Shown in pieces: positions 1 to 6,654 of a stretch of 33,804 nucleotides of DNA. Location of the stretch: the IMG/VR virus record IMGVR_UViG_3300043602_000154, positions 1-33,804 of that record, one strand, 5' to 3'. Below the pieces are notes generated by a model. That model was given only the letters and a program-made list of their open reading frames with translations, was not told the DNA's origin and searched no databases. The DNA is from a virus. The position numbers and the translations under genes are program-made. Positions within the stretch are counted from its first letter, which is position 1. Each line of letters starts with the position of its first letter.

Positions 1-563
1 TGCAGCGTCTGCGTCATCGGCACCCACAGTTTCCGCTTGGTCTTCAGTTGCACCACGTTGATGCCGGGCCGGCCGCGAAACTCCTCGATGTCGCCCCACC
101 TCATCTTGACGAGGTCCGAGCCACGCTGGCCCGTGTTCGCGCCCATCTTAATCACCCGCGCCAGGTCGGGCCGCGCAAACTCCTCCGCGATCGCCACCTG
201 TTCGTCCGTCCACGGCACATGGCCACCGTCGCTGTGCTCGACCTCGACGCCGAGCGTGATGGCGTTGGGCAACAGGTCGCGGACCACCGCCCAGCGCTCG
301 AGCTGCTTGAGCGCGGTCAGCGCGGCCATCTGCTTGCCGGGGCGGCCCGAATAGCCATCGAGGAAGGCTTGAATGAGCGACGGCCGGATCTGCGCGGCCG
401 GCAGCGCACCCAGCGGCGGGATCTCGGCCAGCGACAATTCACGCAACCACATGATGCGGGTGTTTTTCGCATATGCCTGGAATTTGGGGCTCGTGATGTA
501 GGCCCGGATCACCGCGGCAAAACTATCGGGGTCGATCCTAGCGAGAACGGGACGCGAGGGCAT
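1..563 (-). CDS. int: Tyrosine site-specific integrase, partial (C-terminus beyond left edge)
   Basis: Reading leftward from the ATG at 563, 187 codons are visible and the frame stays open to the window edge. An N-terminal core-binding region (about residues 10-105) is followed by the start of the catalytic domain. TGQRGSDLVKMRWGDI (144-159) matches the box I region of tyrosine recombinases with catalytic Arg147, and the KTKRKLWVPM hairpin (174-183) would supply the catalytic Lys. The HxxR motif and the nucleophilic Tyr must lie to the left. A GGAGG site (573-577) sits 9 nt before the ATG. The gene overlaps the HTH gene upstream by 26 nt and is the last visible gene of the leftward operon. 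Expected role: integration and excision of the prophage by strand exchange at att sites; no att site is visible here. Confidence 0.9.
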   Translation of the reverse strand, partial: MPSRPVLARIDPDSFAAVIRAYITSPKFQAYAKNTRIMWLRELSLAEIPPLGALPAAQIRPSLIQAFLDGYSGRPGKQMAALTALKQLERWAVVRDLLPNAITLGVEVEHSDGGHVPWTDEQVAIAEEFARPDLARVIKMGANTGQRGSDLVKMRWGDIEEFRGRPGINVVQLKTKRKLWVPMTQTL

Positions 564-813
564 TGCGGGTCGCCTCCGTTATTCTGGCCGCTAATTTGTC
601 GGGGGACGATGATACCATGGTGGAGTCGCCATCAAGCCACTTCTCCACGTCCGTCCACTTCCAAATCCGCTTGCCATATTGCACCCGTGGGGGCGGAAGC
701 TTGCCGGTTTTCACCCACGTATCAACCGTGCGCCGTGAGACGCAGAGGTGATGTGAGAGAGTTTCAATGTCTTGATACGGTGGGAAAAACCACCGCTGTT
801 CACTGACTTTCAT
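538..813 (-). CDS. AlpA/excisionase-like helix-turn-helix protein
   Basis: 91 aa. Residues about 15-60 form an AlpA/HTH_17-type DNA-binding domain: an [20 protein letters not shown] core followed by the [12 protein letters not shown] wing typical of excisionases and small phage regulators. The ATG overlaps the stop of bet (ATGA at 813-810) and the gene runs 26 nt into int, so the three are probably translationally coupled. The position next to int suggests a directionality factor (Xis) or a regulator of integrase. This is inferred from domain type and location; a transcriptional role is equally compatible. Confidence 0.75.
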   Translation of the reverse strand: MKVSEQRWFFPPYQDIETLSHHLCVSRRTVDTWVKTGKLPPPRVQYGKRIWKWTDVEKWLDGDSTMVSSSPDKLAARITEATRNALASRSR

Positions 814-1769
814 GGCGCAACCTCAGCCTTATCCGCTTCCGCCGCCGTCCGCTTGTGGCGCTTATCGAGGCCTGCCTTGAGGATGAGCCTGTCATCGGCA
901 CCAATCGCATCCCACGCATCCTTGAGCGCGGCCGTGCCCTTGGTGGCGGCGACACTCAACTGCTTATCGAGCCGCTCCATGCGGTCGGTAGTGGTCTCCT
1001 CCGCACCGTATTCCCTACCAGTCGGTGCGGAGGAGTCATCGGGAGCGACCAGGGGGGCTGCGTCGGCTTCCCGAACTACTGAATTGTCGTCTGTGATCTC
1101 GCCGCTTTCCTGATCGTGTGCGGGCGCGGCGAGATTTGCCATCTTGAGATCTGCGGGTTTCTTGGGGGTGCGTTTAGGTGCTTCAGTGGGCTCAATGGGC
1201 GTCGATTGCATTTCGTCGTTCGTGTAGAGGCCGGATAGATCCTGCGGAAATGCTTTTCGTAACGCCAACGATTCAGCGCATTTGGCAATCATCAGATCGG
1301 GCATGGTTGCCCAATTCTTCAGGAGCTTGCCGTCTTTGTTCTTCTGTACATAGGAGTTGAAGCGCGCCACGCCCCAACACGGTTCTTTAAATTCGGTATG
1401 GAGGGCTCCTACCTTGGCCGCCAATGGCGGTTCGTCATCCAGCCAAACATCAACCCACTCGCCATCCGCTCCACACCAGAATGGACCGACTTGCCCCACA
1501 TACTTTCCTGTACGCTCAGCAACAACACGAAAGCCATCAATCGAGGTCTGGATACCCATGACCTCGCGGCGCAGGTTGCTGTCCCAACGCTTAATGGCAT
1601 AAATCTGCCGCGCGAACGGGTCCAAGCCCGTGCGCTCGCATTGATAGATAAACAACTTTAGTTCGTCGTCGGTTGCGCCCCTGCAGACGGTGCGCTTGAT
1701 GAGTTCAACCTCATCCGACCCAAAGCGTGACGAGACTACGTTCTGTTTAACCGCAACCATGTTATTCAT
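810..1769 (-). CDS. bet: Phage recombination protein Bet (RecT-family single-strand annealing protein)
   Basis: 319 aa. The first ~190 residues match the lambda Bet/RecT family: [14 protein letters not shown] (near 48-61), [18 protein letters not shown] (near 73-90) and [23 protein letters not shown] split near 165-187. The last ~130 residues are acidic and Pro/Lys-rich, as is common in the family tail. Bet binds ssDNA and anneals complementary strands produced by its partner exonuclease, here the YqaJ protein encoded just upstream. The start overlaps the end of the exonuclease frame by 8 nt. A second in-frame ATG lies 3 codons downstream (1760). Function is well supported by motif order and by the exonuclease-annealing protein pairing. 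Confidence 0.92.
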   Translation of the reverse strand: MNNMVAVKQNVVSSRFGSDEVELIKRTVCRGATDDELKLFIYQCERTGLDPFARQIYAIKRWDSNLRREVMGIQTSIDGFRVVAERTGKYVGQVGPFWCGADGEWVDVWLDDEPPLAAKVGALHTEFKEPCWGVARFNSYVQKNKDGKLLKNWATMPDLMIAKCAESLALRKAFPQDLSGLYTNDEMQSTPIEPTEAPKRTPKKPADLKMANLAAPAHDQESGEITDDNSVVREADAAPLVAPDDSSAPTGREYGAEETTTDRMERLDKQLSVAATKGTAALKDAWDAIGADDRLILKAGLDKRHKRTAAEADKAEVAP

Positions 1770-2256
1770 CTGATATTTCCCTTAATGATAAACGCCCAAC
1801 CCTGTCGCGACTAATATAGATCCCGGCCCCGTGGCACTTCTTGGCATCAGGGGGAACGAGTGCCTTGAGCGACTTCTCGGCCATCTCGGCTAGTCGTTTG
1901 CCGGCGATGTTCTCGCGCCAGAGATACGCTTCCGACGACCATGAGTTTGACGACGACATGTCGTAGACCTTGCCGGGCACTGGTGCGGGCACAGGCTCTG
2001 CAATGTCGACGGGGATGGTCTTGGTGCGAACGCACTCCATGAACGCCGTCGCACGCTTCACCATTTCAGCAATGTAATCGTCATCACGCTCGATATATTC
2101 GACGATCGGCTGGTTGGCTCCCATGATCACAGACAGCGCGGCCTGCTTTGTGTTGGTCACGAACATGATCCACTGAAGCTGCGGCTGATATCGCTCGATG
2201 ATTGTCTCGATCGGTTCCCGGCCGCCGGTGTGCTTAACCTCGATGGCATAGCTCAT
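1762..2256 (-). CDS. YqaJ-type viral recombinase/exonuclease, C-terminal half (separate frame)
   Basis: 164 aa from the ATG at 2256. It begins [11 protein letters not shown], which carries the ExK pair of the PD-(D/E)XK exonuclease active site, then [15 protein letters not shown], the conserved YqaJ helix. The upstream frame (2253-2561) carries the matching N-terminal half with its catalytic Asp. The two frames meet at an ATGA overlap (2256-2253), and GGAGGAG lies immediately before the ATG. A -1 shift at the junction would give one ~266-aa enzyme of normal family size. It could be a natural two-subunit exonuclease, a frameshift mutation or a base-call error. Its expected role is 5'-3' resection that feeds Bet. 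The frame continues upstream to 2409, but that stretch is out of phase with the real coding sequence. Confidence 0.8.
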   Translation of the reverse strand: MSYAIEVKHTGGREPIETIIERYQPQLQWIMFVTNTKQAALSVIMGANQPIVEYIERDDDYIAEMVKRATAFMECVRTKTIPVDIAEPVPAPVPGKVYDMSSSNSWSSEAYLWRENIAGKRLAEMAEKSLKALVPPDAKKCHGAGIYISRDRVGRLSLREISDE

Positions 2257-2561
2257 GGCTCCTCCACGAACCCGTCCAGAGTGCAGGCCGCCCAATCGAT
2301 CTCGGGATGCACGACTACTTCGCCGCGGCGCGTAACCGGCAGGCCGTTTTTTTCCTGAAACCAATCTAGCGAAAGCTGTTCCGTACACTCGCCGAGACGG
2401 ACTGGCCAAACAGAAGAGAGGTCGTCAGGGACGAACGAAGGGTCTTCCGTCATCTCCATGTAGAGTTGCATGATGCGAGAGGTGTCAGCCGTCATCAAGC
2501 AGGCCACCCTGCTCGCGGTCATCCGGCCACGCCTAGCCGCGATCTGTTCTGGACTGAGCAT
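2253..2561 (-). CDS. YqaJ-type viral recombinase/exonuclease, N-terminal half
   Basis: 102 aa, ending at TGA 2255-2253. It has the YqaJ N-terminal signature: RRGRMTASRVACLM near residue 10, GECTEQLSLDW (conserved Glu region, near 57-67) and WAACTLDGF near 90, where the Asp corresponds to the metal-binding Asp of lambda-exonuclease-like folds. The ExK pair needed for catalysis is missing and lies in the next frame (1762-2256), so this polypeptide alone should be inactive. Its ATG abuts the stop of the 51-aa gene upstream with no gap. The clean split exactly at a stop/start overlap with a strong ribosome site argues for coupled translation, but a single-base indel cannot be excluded from one sequence. 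Confidence 0.8.
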   Translation of the reverse strand: MLSPEQIAARRGRMTASRVACLMTADTSRIMQLYMEMTEDPSFVPDDLSSVWPVRLGECTEQLSLDWFQEKNGLPVTRRGEVVVHPEIDWAACTLDGFVEEP

Positions 2562-2717
2562 CTAGATCGTACCCAGCCACCAGCGCCGCACGCGCCGAAC
2601 ATGACTAAGACTGCAGTCGCAGGAATGTGGGTTGCCATATAGCTGCGCGAGCCGGTGCGGATCGGTATCGCCATGTCGGCGCAAGTGATCGAGAACTGCG
2701 ACGTTAATTTGTGTCAT
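2562..2717 (-). CDS. Small conserved-looking phage protein, 51 aa, unknown
   Basis: MTQINVAVLDHLRRHGDT is followed by a run with HRLAQLYGN and ends RRVRRWWLGTI. A strong AGGAGGA ribosome site lies 6-8 nt before the ATG, the gene overlaps the upstream gene by 14 nt, and its TAG directly abuts the ATG of the exonuclease gene. The helical N-terminus followed by a basic, Trp-rich C-terminus could be a small winged-helix or DNA-binding protein, but no family is recognised. Confidence in the gene rests on the ribosome site and the gap-free packing in the operon. Confidence 0.65.
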   Translation of the reverse strand: MTQINVAVLDHLRRHGDTDPHRLAQLYGNPHSCDCSLSHVRRVRRWWLGTI

Positions 2718-2880
2718 CGGGATTCCTCCTGCTCTCACTTGCAGCGGTCAACTGGCGCTCCATCGCGGCCAGTTTGCGCTGCGCGTACTGAAGGTTGGCC
2801 GCGATCCGCGCCATTGCGTCAGTGATCGCATCACAGGCGGCGATCGCTCGCTCTACTTCGTCATCGTTGAGCATCATCAT
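2704..2880 (-). CDS. Small coiled-coil protein, 58 aa, unknown
   Basis: It starts MMMLNDDEVERAIAACDA and is predicted by eye to be nearly all helix, with heptad-like spacing through ANLQYAQRKLAAMERQL, ending in a charged tail. The first ATG (2880) overlaps the TGA of the 88-aa gene upstream (ATGA), which fixes the likely start. No family is recognised. Short coiled-coil proteins beside Bet/exonuclease genes are frequent in phages and are sometimes recombination accessory factors; that is only a context-based possibility. Confidence 0.6.
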   Translation of the reverse strand: MMMLNDDEVERAIAACDAITDAMARIAANLQYAQRKLAAMERQLTAASESRRNPDDTN

Positions 2881-3143
2881 GACGCGCGCCCCGCGCCGTA
2901 GACCACAACGCAGCCCTGCGCCACGAACCCCTCGCCGCATCGGCGCGGCCCGTCGAACACCGCGTAGCCGCTGCTCTCATCCACTCGCAGCATGATGTCG
3001 GCGATCGCGCCCTGCACCGCATCGCGGCTGGCGGCGGTGATCTTGTAGAGCACGCGGTTGGGCTGCCTGGGGTCGGGGTCGACCTCGAACAGCACGGCGC
3101 GGTTCGCTAGGTGGTCGACGATGTCGCGGACGGGGTCGGACAT
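2877..3143 (-). CDS. Hypothetical protein, 88 aa
   Basis: It starts MSDPVRDIVDHLANRAVLFEV at 3143, where ATG shares one base with the TGA of the methyltransferase gene (TGATG). The frame is open further upstream, but that part overlaps the methyltransferase C-terminus and is not needed. The protein looks like a small alpha/beta domain (VLYKITAASRDAVQGAIADIMLRV), with SSGYAVFDGPRRCGEGFVA near the end. No recognised family. It is co-translated in the leftward operon. Confidence 0.6.
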   Translation of the reverse strand: MSDPVRDIVDHLANRAVLFEVDPDPRQPNRVLYKITAASRDAVQGAIADIMLRVDESSGYAVFDGPRRCGEGFVAQGCVVVYGAGRAS

Positions 3144-4378
3144 CACGCGGCCTCCAATTCGTTGCCCCAAGCGTCCCAGCCTGGTCGAGCAGGGCCGCGC
3201 CGATTCAGCTCGATCTTCGGGATGTTCGGGAAATACTGCTCGATCATTTCCAAGAAGCATTCTGGCTTAGCCGAATGCGCTCCCTTCGGAGCCATGATCA
3301 GCGACTCCCATTGCGTACCGGGAGCCGGACACGGCACATGGCCGCGGGTGCCGATCAGCAGCAGCTCATGTTTGCTGCGATTCCAAAAGCCGGTGCTGAC
3401 GCGGTCCTTACCCCAGCAGTAATTCGATTTGTAGGTGAAACCCCAAGCCTCCATCACACCGATCGCCGTGCGCAGATGCTGATTGGGCGTCCAGAGAAAC
3501 AAGACGCAATCCTTGGCGCTAATCGACGGTACATCCCGCGCGGCAATGACCGCCGCATCGCTGGTCGGATAGTGATTGCTGGGATGACGATTCATTCCAG
3601 TCTCTTCCGACCAAACGTCATCTTTCCATTCTGGATCAGCAACGATGACGCCGTAGAGACGGTTAGGTAGCGCCGTTATTTTGTCAGCAAGCTCGCTTTC
3701 CCGTTTGGCGCGGCTAGCCTTCTTGCCTTCAGTCTTGGCACTGACCTTCTCGCCGTCCTTGGCGCGAGCAATCACCGCATCGCGCTGATCGGAGGGCAGG
3801 TTGATTAGAGCGTCTATTTCGTCTCCCTTATCGAGGGATGTGCCAGCAACGTCCTTCAGCCATGTGCGGCCGGTCTTGCCGCGCTGTGCACTACGCGCGA
3901 CGGTGCTGCGCCCCTTACCGGTCTGCTTAGCGGTGTCCTTCACAAAACCGCTCTCATTTTGAGAGTGGTTTTTCTTCCCTCGTCCAGGCCCAGCCGGCCT
4001 CACGGTTTCCGGATGCAGTTTTTCATACAAGGTCTTGCGCGCATCGATGTGCAACGCCTGTTCGGCGGGCGACAGGTCGGCGCGGATCAGGTTCTCGTCG
4101 ATCTCGGCAAGTTCGGCCTGATCCAAGTCCATGCCGTCGTAGATCGCGGCGCGGATGGAATCCCATTTCAGTTTCTTGGCGGCCTCGAAGCGGTGCCGGC
4201 CGGCAACTAGCCAGTAGCCATTGCCGGTGCCAGCCTTTGGCCGCAGCACGATCGGCTGCAGCAACCCGCTGACCTTCATCGATTCAGCGAGTTGTTTCAC
4301 GGTCTCGGGTCGGAGCGCCCGAAGGCGCTCCGGATTCATCCCAATGCCGCCTAGGCCAACATCCTTGACGTTAGGCAA
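3143..4378 (-). CDS. ParB-like domain fused to MT-A70 family adenine methyltransferase
   Basis: 411 aa in three parts. Residues 1-110 are a ParB/sulfiredoxin-like domain with GLLQPIVLRP (38-47) and the AGRHRFEAAKKL box (59-70). Residues 110-230 are a basic linker with HTH-like QTGKGRSTVARSAQRGK. Residues 238-411 are an MT-A70 Rossmann methyltransferase: VIVADPEW (244-251, a DPPW variant), WGFTYKSNYCWGK (312-324), KHELLLIGTRG (336-346) and PGWDAWGNE (399-407). Expected reaction: SAM-dependent N6-methylation of adenine in DNA. It starts with TTG at 4378, 10 nt after AAGGAG; an ATG lies at codon 14. It overlaps the upstream gene by 8 nt. Family assignment is firm; DNA as substrate and the target motif are inferred. 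Confidence 0.9.
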   Translation of the reverse strand: MPNVKDVGLGGIGMNPERLRALRPETVKQLAESMKVSGLLQPIVLRPKAGTGNGYWLVAGRHRFEAAKKLKWDSIRAAIYDGMDLDQAELAEIDENLIRADLSPAEQALHIDARKTLYEKLHPETVRPAGPGRGKKNHSQNESGFVKDTAKQTGKGRSTVARSAQRGKTGRTWLKDVAGTSLDKGDEIDALINLPSDQRDAVIARAKDGEKVSAKTEGKKASRAKRESELADKITALPNRLYGVIVADPEWKDDVWSEETGMNRHPSNHYPTSDAAVIAARDVPSISAKDCVLFLWTPNQHLRTAIGVMEAWGFTYKSNYCWGKDRVSTGFWNRSKHELLLIGTRGHVPCPAPGTQWESLIMAPKGAHSAKPECFLEMIEQYFPNIPKIELNRRGPARPGWDAWGNELEAA

Positions 4379-5402
4379 TGGCAGGGTACTCCTTGGTCTC
4401 GTTCCACTTCAGATCTTTTGCGGTGACGAGCCTGCCAGCGCGGTAGGCGTTCCACACCTGAATCAGGAGCGCGTTGATCCAGAGGTCGTTCAACCGACCG
4501 AGGTTCTGCTTGCGGGCCTTTTCCAGGAACTGCATTAGCTTGCGTGCACCGCGCTGATTTTTGTCGAAGTCGGCGGCCAGCCTTTTCATCGTCGCGGGAT
4601 GCTTCTTTTCGAATAGGTAGAAGTGAGCGGCCAGCGCCCCGCGCGGCACCGCCTTCCCCGCTTTCTTCGCGCACGCGACGGCCTGCGAGAGGGATTCCTC
4701 GTCGACCTTCTCGCGATAGAACTCAAACATTTCCTGATTAGAAAAGCTGGCGCGCGACATCACGTTGCCGGCCCGGTACAGCATCAGCCAGCGCACCGCG
4801 GGCGCAACGATCTCATGATCGCTGATCGATGCGGTGTAGAAGGCGTCGCCGCTGGTGCGCGACTTGCCGCTGTTGATGGCGATGAAAGCCTCGTCGGAGA
4901 TTCCGAACCGAACGTCGGTAAGGAACGTCTTGCCGGATCGGACGGAGGAGGCGAGCCGGTTCTGGCCGTCGAGGCAATTGCAGGAGACGCCGAAGATCAG
5001 CGGCTCGCCGGTCAGGAGCCATTCGCCCCGATCCATGGCCTCCGCGTAGCGCCGGATGCGAGCGGGCTTGCGTTTGCGGTTGCCCTTGTTGTTGTACTTG
5101 TCGAGAATCCAGGCCGCCAACTGCGGCGAGATGGCGATGGTGCGGCTGTTCTCGGGCGGGTTTTTCAGCAGCGCCTCGAACATCTCTTGCTGCTTGTGCA
5201 GCGGCGCGTTGGGATCGACAAACCGGCCTTTGTTCAGCGGCGTCGGCAGATTCATTGCCGGCTTAACGTCGGCAAACTTTTCGCCCGTGCTGATCTCGGC
5301 AATGCGTCCGGCATTGACGCGGAAATGGGCGGCAACGTCGTGCTGGCGATCGCCACGCGCCAACATCCCTTTAGCTACGGCAGCGTCTTGTGCAGTTAAC
5401 AT
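4371..5402 (-). CDS. DGQHR/ParB-like domain protein with N-terminal HTH
   Basis: 343 aa. Residues 1-45 look like a small recombinase-type HTH (QHDVAAHFRVNAGRIAEIS). Residues 110-190 hold the pattern RIRRYAEAMDRGEWLLTGEP followed by CLDGQNRL (143-150), the hallmark of the DGQHR/ParB-superfamily proteins common in phages of actinobacteria and rhizobia, then GISDEAFIAINSGKSRTSGD. The remaining helical C-terminus has no recognised motif. The ATG at 5402 follows AAGGAG. It directly precedes the ParB-MT-A70 gene, so two ParB-superfamily folds stand side by side. The biochemical function is unknown; a DNA-binding or nucleotide-dependent regulatory role is plausible. Confidence 0.75.
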   Translation of the reverse strand: MLTAQDAAVAKGMLARGDRQHDVAAHFRVNAGRIAEISTGEKFADVKPAMNLPTPLNKGRFVDPNAPLHKQQEMFEALLKNPPENSRTIAISPQLAAWILDKYNNKGNRKRKPARIRRYAEAMDRGEWLLTGEPLIFGVSCNCLDGQNRLASSVRSGKTFLTDVRFGISDEAFIAINSGKSRTSGDAFYTASISDHEIVAPAVRWLMLYRAGNVMSRASFSNQEMFEFYREKVDEESLSQAVACAKKAGKAVPRGALAAHFYLFEKKHPATMKRLAADFDKNQRGARKLMQFLEKARKQNLGRLNDLWINALLIQVWNAYRAGRLVTAKDLKWNETKEYPAIA

Positions 5403-5488
5403 GGGGTTTCTCCTTGTGGTCCCGCCATCCGAACCCAGGCGGGCTTGGGCAAACTCTCGTCGCGATGGGGAGGGGCATCGAACAGCAT
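5396..5488 (-). CDS. Candidate 30-aa leader peptide gene, first in the leftward operon
   Basis: An ATG at 5488 opens a 30-codon frame (starts MLFDAPPHRDESL, ends GPQGETPC). GGGAGG at 5500-5495 lies 6 nt before the ATG, one of the best ribosome sites in the window. The stop overlaps the ATG of the next gene (5402) by 7 nt, and the AAGGAG of that gene lies inside this frame, so translation would be coupled. It begins about 18 nt after the predicted start of the leftward promoter transcript. Proline-rich, no family recognised. It may be a functional micropeptide or just a coupling device. Confidence 0.5.
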   Translation of the reverse strand: MLFDAPPHRDESLPKPAWVRMAGPQGETPC

Positions 5489-5512
5489 GAAGCGCCTCCC
5501 GATTGGTGGGAG

Positions 5513-5541
5513 ACCTTAGTTCACAGCGCGTGAAGATGCAA
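5513..5541 (-). promoter_or_regulatory. Leftward early promoter (PL-like) with an operator in its spacer
   Basis: On the minus strand TTGCAT (5541-5536) is separated by exactly 17 bp from TAAGGT (5518-5513). The 15-bp palindrome TTCACGCGCTGTGAA (5534-5520) fills the spacer, so a bound repressor would block polymerase. A start near 5506 would give an ~18-nt leader that contains the GGGAGG of the 30-aa peptide gene. This mirrors the rightward promoter at 5951-5979. Confidence 0.75.
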
Positions 5542-5565
5542 GTAGGTTATTTCACGTCGCGTGAG
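5520..5565. promoter_or_regulatory. Left operator pair (OL-like): TTCAC-N5-GTGAA palindromes
   Basis: TTCACAGCGCGTGAA at 5520-5534 has perfect half-sites with a 5-bp centre. TTCACGTCGCGTGAG at 5551-5565 has one end mismatch and lies inside the last codons of the repressor gene. Centres are 31 bp apart, about three helical turns, so the two sites face the same side of DNA. Likely bound by the repressor encoded at 5547-5897 and by the Cro-like protein. Confidence 0.8.
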
Positions 5566-5897
5566 TTTATCTTCAGCTTTTTGATTGTGGTTCTGCGCCC
5601 GCGGTGTCGACTCAGGTCGACAGTGCCAAGCCTCTCGGTGGCGCGGATCTTCTCATTGAGATCAGCCGGCAGGCGGCTGCGGTCGCCGTCGTAAATCCAT
5701 TCGAACGTAACGCCGTACTCGTCCTTGAGCCGATAGAGGGCATCAACGGTAATGCGGCGACCGTGCTCCGGATCGATATATTGTGACCACTGGTTGGGGC
5801 CCATCCCCACATTTTTGCAAAGCTCGGCGGCCGAGAGGCCGAGTGCTTCCCGGGTCAACTCTAGCCGATAGGCTATGTTGCGTTGGGTTCTGGGCAC
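5547..5897 (-). CDS. Xre/Cro-CI family transcriptional repressor (lysogeny regulator)
   Basis: 116 aa with an Xre HTH at residues about 10-65 (REALGLSAAELCKNVGMGP then NQWSQYIDPEHGRRITVDAL). There is no S24/LexA-like autocleavage domain, so release from lysogeny would not use RecA-driven self-cleavage; another mechanism or an antirepressor would be needed. It starts with GTG at 5897 and only a weak AGGTG lies upstream; no ATG fits. It is transcribed leftward from between the divergent promoters, and operator copies lie at both its ends, one overlapping its last codons. The context of two face-to-face regulators over shared palindromes supports the role of prophage repressor. Confidence 0.85.
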   Translation of the reverse strand: MPRTQRNIAYRLELTREALGLSAAELCKNVGMGPNQWSQYIDPEHGRRITVDALYRLKDEYGVTFEWIYDGDRSRLPADLNEKIRATERLGTVDLSRHRGRRTTIKKLKINSRDVK

Positions 5898-5916
5898 AAA
5901 CGCGGTTTAGCACCTC

Positions 5917-5973
5917 TTCACAGGCTGTGAAAGGCTCACTTTGTGAACTATTGACAATTTCACGCGACGTGAA
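5917..5973. promoter_or_regulatory. Right operator cluster (OR-like)
   Basis: Two perfect palindromes of the same class: TTCACAGGCTGTGAA (5917-5931) and TTCACGCGACGTGAA (5959-5973), centres 42 bp apart (four turns). Between them CTCACTTTGTGAA (5935-5947) has the same half-sites but a 3-bp centre and may be a degenerate third site. The 5959 site has the same core as the 5551 site read on the other strand. Confidence 0.8.
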
Positions 5974-5979
5974 TACCAA
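5951..5979 (+). promoter_or_regulatory. Rightward early promoter (PR-like)
   Basis: TTGACA (5951-5956) and TACCAA (5974-5979) are 17 bp apart, and the operator 5959-5973 fills the spacer. Transcription should start about 7 nt after the -10 element, near 5986, that is at the ATG (5985) of the Cro-like gene. No ribosome site precedes that ATG, so the first transcript may be leaderless. Confidence 0.7.
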
Positions 5980-5984
5980 GTGCT

Positions 5985-6251
5985 ATGCTTACCAGCGTAG
6001 ATGCCATCGTTAAAGCTCTCGGCGGCCCGGCTGCCACAGCGGCCATTCTGGATGTTGGTCCTTCTGCGATCAGCAACTGGAAGAGGCGCGGCGTTCCCCC
6101 TGGCAGTTTTCTCCTCCTGGAAAAAGCCCTCGTAGCGCGCGGCAAGAGCAAGCCGTCGCCCGGGCTCATTAAGTTTCCGGACCGCAAATCGAAAAAATCA
6201 ACGCCTAAAGCGCGGGGGCGAAATGGCTTGGCAGCACGCAACCTGGACTGA
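5985..6251 (+). CDS. Cro/YdaS-like small HTH regulator
   Basis: 88 aa. Residues 1-45 (VDAIVKALGGPAATAAILDV, PSAISNWKRRGVPPG) match the YdaS/Cro-type HTH in which the recognition helix reads SAISNWKRRG. The C-terminus is Lys-rich and likely disordered. It is the first gene of the rightward transcript, opposite the repressor, so it is the expected Cro counterpart that turns off the repressor promoter during lytic growth. No Shine-Dalgarno sequence is present and the predicted transcript begins at or next to the ATG. It overlaps the GcrA gene by 29 nt. Confidence 0.8.
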   Translation: MLTSVDAIVKALGGPAATAAILDVGPSAISNWKRRGVPPGSFLLLEKALVARGKSKPSPGLIKFPDRKSKKSTPKARGRNGLAARNLD

Positions 6252-6654
6252 CGCCGCCAAGGCCCGCGTGCGCGATCTGTGGGCGCAGGGCTACACGGCG
6301 AGCCAGATCGGCGCTGTGTTCGGCGTGAGCCGCAACTCCATCATCGGGCTCTGCCATCGCCAGGGCTACACCTGCCCGCCGCGCCGCACCAAGCCGACCA
6401 GCCCACCACCACCGCCACTACGCAAGCGTCGTCCACTGCCGAGGGAGGTCAGACCCATGGACACTCGCATTCCGCCCGCACCACCGCTGCCTGCACCCGA
6501 GCCACTGCCGATTGGCACCCTCACCATCATGGACCTGCTCGACCACCACTGCCGGTGGCCGACCGGCGAGCCGCCCTACCACTACTGCGGGGCCACGGCG
6601 CGGTCGGGCTCCTCCTACTGCCCGGACCATCACAAGCAGGCGCATCACTCGTGA
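6223..6654 (+). CDS. GcrA-family transcriptional regulator, phage-encoded
   Basis: 143 aa with the whole GcrA architecture. The N-terminal domain has WTDAAKARVRDLW (8-20) and YTASQIGAVFGVSRNSIIGL (24-43, the HTH). A Pro-rich linker spans about 52-100. The C-terminus holds the Cys/His segment CRWPTGEPPYHYCG (110-123) and YCPDHH (132-137), the part of GcrA that contacts the domain 2 region of sigma-70. In alphaproteobacteria GcrA activates sigma-70 promoters, many of them carrying CcrM-methylated GANTC. A phage copy next to the Cro-like gene, in a genome with its own adenine methyltransferase, could redirect host or phage transcription. Family call is firm, phage role is inferred. Confidence 0.88.
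   Translation: MAWQHATWTDAAKARVRDLWAQGYTASQIGAVFGVSRNSIIGLCHRQGYTCPPRRTKPTSPPPPPLRKRRPLPREVRPMDTRIPPAPPLPAPEPLPIGTLTIMDLLDHHCRWPTGEPPYHYCGATARSGSSYCPDHHKQAHHS

Noticed and set aside
48-806. 252-codon plus-strand frame opposite the integrase and HTH genes
   Set aside because: The minus strand holds the recombinase motifs and ribosome sites. The plus frame is an Arg/Pro/His-rich antisense shadow of high-GC codons.
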